22,826 nucleotides of DNA from contig DFHD01000007.1 in the NCBI GenBank assembly GCA_002372545.1, positions 1 through 22,826 on the forward strand. The letters run 5' to 3'. The position numbers and the translations under genes were made by a program. Positions 22,539 to 22,826 of the stretch are shown in pieces. Source of the DNA: Lachnospiraceae bacterium UBA3732. GTDB taxonomy: Bacteria > Bacillota > Clostridia > Lachnospirales > Lachnospiraceae. Position 1 is the first letter of the stretch, and each line of letters begins with the position of its first letter. The notes below the pieces were generated by a model. The model worked only from the letters and a program-made list of their open reading frames with translations, was not told where the DNA came from and made no database searches.

Positions 22539-22826
22539 TCAGTTAAATCCGACCCTTCCCTCATAGGTGGTATGCAGAAGCTCATGCGCCTTATGGGAAT
22601 TGGGACCCTCCAGATACTTTTCATAGAGCTCGATAATCTGGGGATTGTTATGGGACTGACGCACAGTCTGCCGCTCATCCTCGGAATACAGCGCCGCCGC
22701 TCTCTTCTCCTTATAGGTATCCAGGATATCATCGTCCTCATTCGGCAGGAAGCAGGGCCGTACATACGGCTGTCCGCCACCGTTGATGCAGCCGCCCGGG
22801 CAGCCCATGATCTCGATGAACTGATA
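22539..22826 (-). CDS. [FeFe] hydrogenase large subunit, C-terminal fragment
   Basis: The last 95 codons of a gene that begins beyond the right edge. FIEIMGCPGGCINGGGQP is the third H-cluster signature of [FeFe] hydrogenases, supplying the cysteine that links the cluster. Further on, RAAALYSEDERQTVRQSH, NPQIIELYEKYLEGP and SHKAHELLHTTY match the small-subunit-like domain at the C-terminus of monomeric and bifurcating forms. The enzyme interconverts protons and H2; the electron partner cannot be seen. A terminator follows at 22439-22471. Functional coupling with the formate dehydrogenase 3 kb away is possible but not shown. Confidence 0.93.
   Translation of the reverse strand, partial: YQFIEIMGCPGGCINGGGQPYVRPCFLPNEDDDILDTYKEKRAAALYSEDERQTVRQSHNNPQIIELYEKYLEGPNSHKAHELLHTTYEGRVGFN

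Overview
The window looks like chromosomal DNA from an anaerobic Firmicute, most likely a Clostridia member close to Lachnospiraceae. The evidence is strong AGGAGG-type ribosome sites, a Cys-type NAD(P)-linked formate dehydrogenase with its own molybdenum-cofactor (Moco) supply genes, an [FeFe]-hydrogenase fragment, meso-diaminopimelate dehydrogenase, and holA next to rpsT as in many Firmicutes. The taxon is an inference; there is no rRNA marker.

Left part (1-2609): a minus-strand gene runs off the left edge. It is followed by a small Gly/Tyr-rich ORF of doubtful status, holA (+), a two-helix DUF3592-like protein (-), a dense cluster of direct and inverted repeats (1874-2081), and rpsT (-), which has a GTG start and its own good promoter.

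Centre (2610-19328): fourteen minus-strand genes with short gaps or overlaps, probably one long transcription unit read from a promoter near 19377-19405. In reading order they are: fdhB-like NuoF/GltD fusion, fdhA (Cys form), moeA, mobA-mobB fusion, a second MoeA-like protein with a cysteine tail, moaC, modA, modB, modC, moaA, a MOSC-MogA fusion, fdhD, a metallophosphoesterase and an M24 aminopeptidase. The logic is coherent. ModABC imports molybdate; MoaA and MoaC make cyclic pyranopterin; MogA and MoeA insert the metal; MobA adds GMP to give the bis-MGD cofactor; FdhD activates the enzyme; FdhA and FdhB interconvert formate and CO2 with pyridine nucleotide. MPT synthase (MoaD/MoaE) and its activating enzyme are not in the window. 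The last two genes have no obvious cofactor role.

Right part (19329-22826): divergently from the fdh unit, a promoter drives an AT-rich zinc-ribbon/membrane protein gene that overlaps ddh by ATGA. Four degenerate 22-bp repeats begin at the ddh stop codon, followed by a strong bidirectional terminator. Then come a minus-strand WYL-domain regulator and the C-terminal end of an [FeFe] hydrogenase that continues beyond the right edge.

I did not find a clearly new multi-gene system. The most unusual points are an FdhD with no cysteine in the expected catalytic loop region, low-complexity and repeat insertions in several cofactor proteins, tandem repeats that start at stop codons, the repeat cluster downstream of rpsT, and a terminator hairpin directly in front of the WYL gene.
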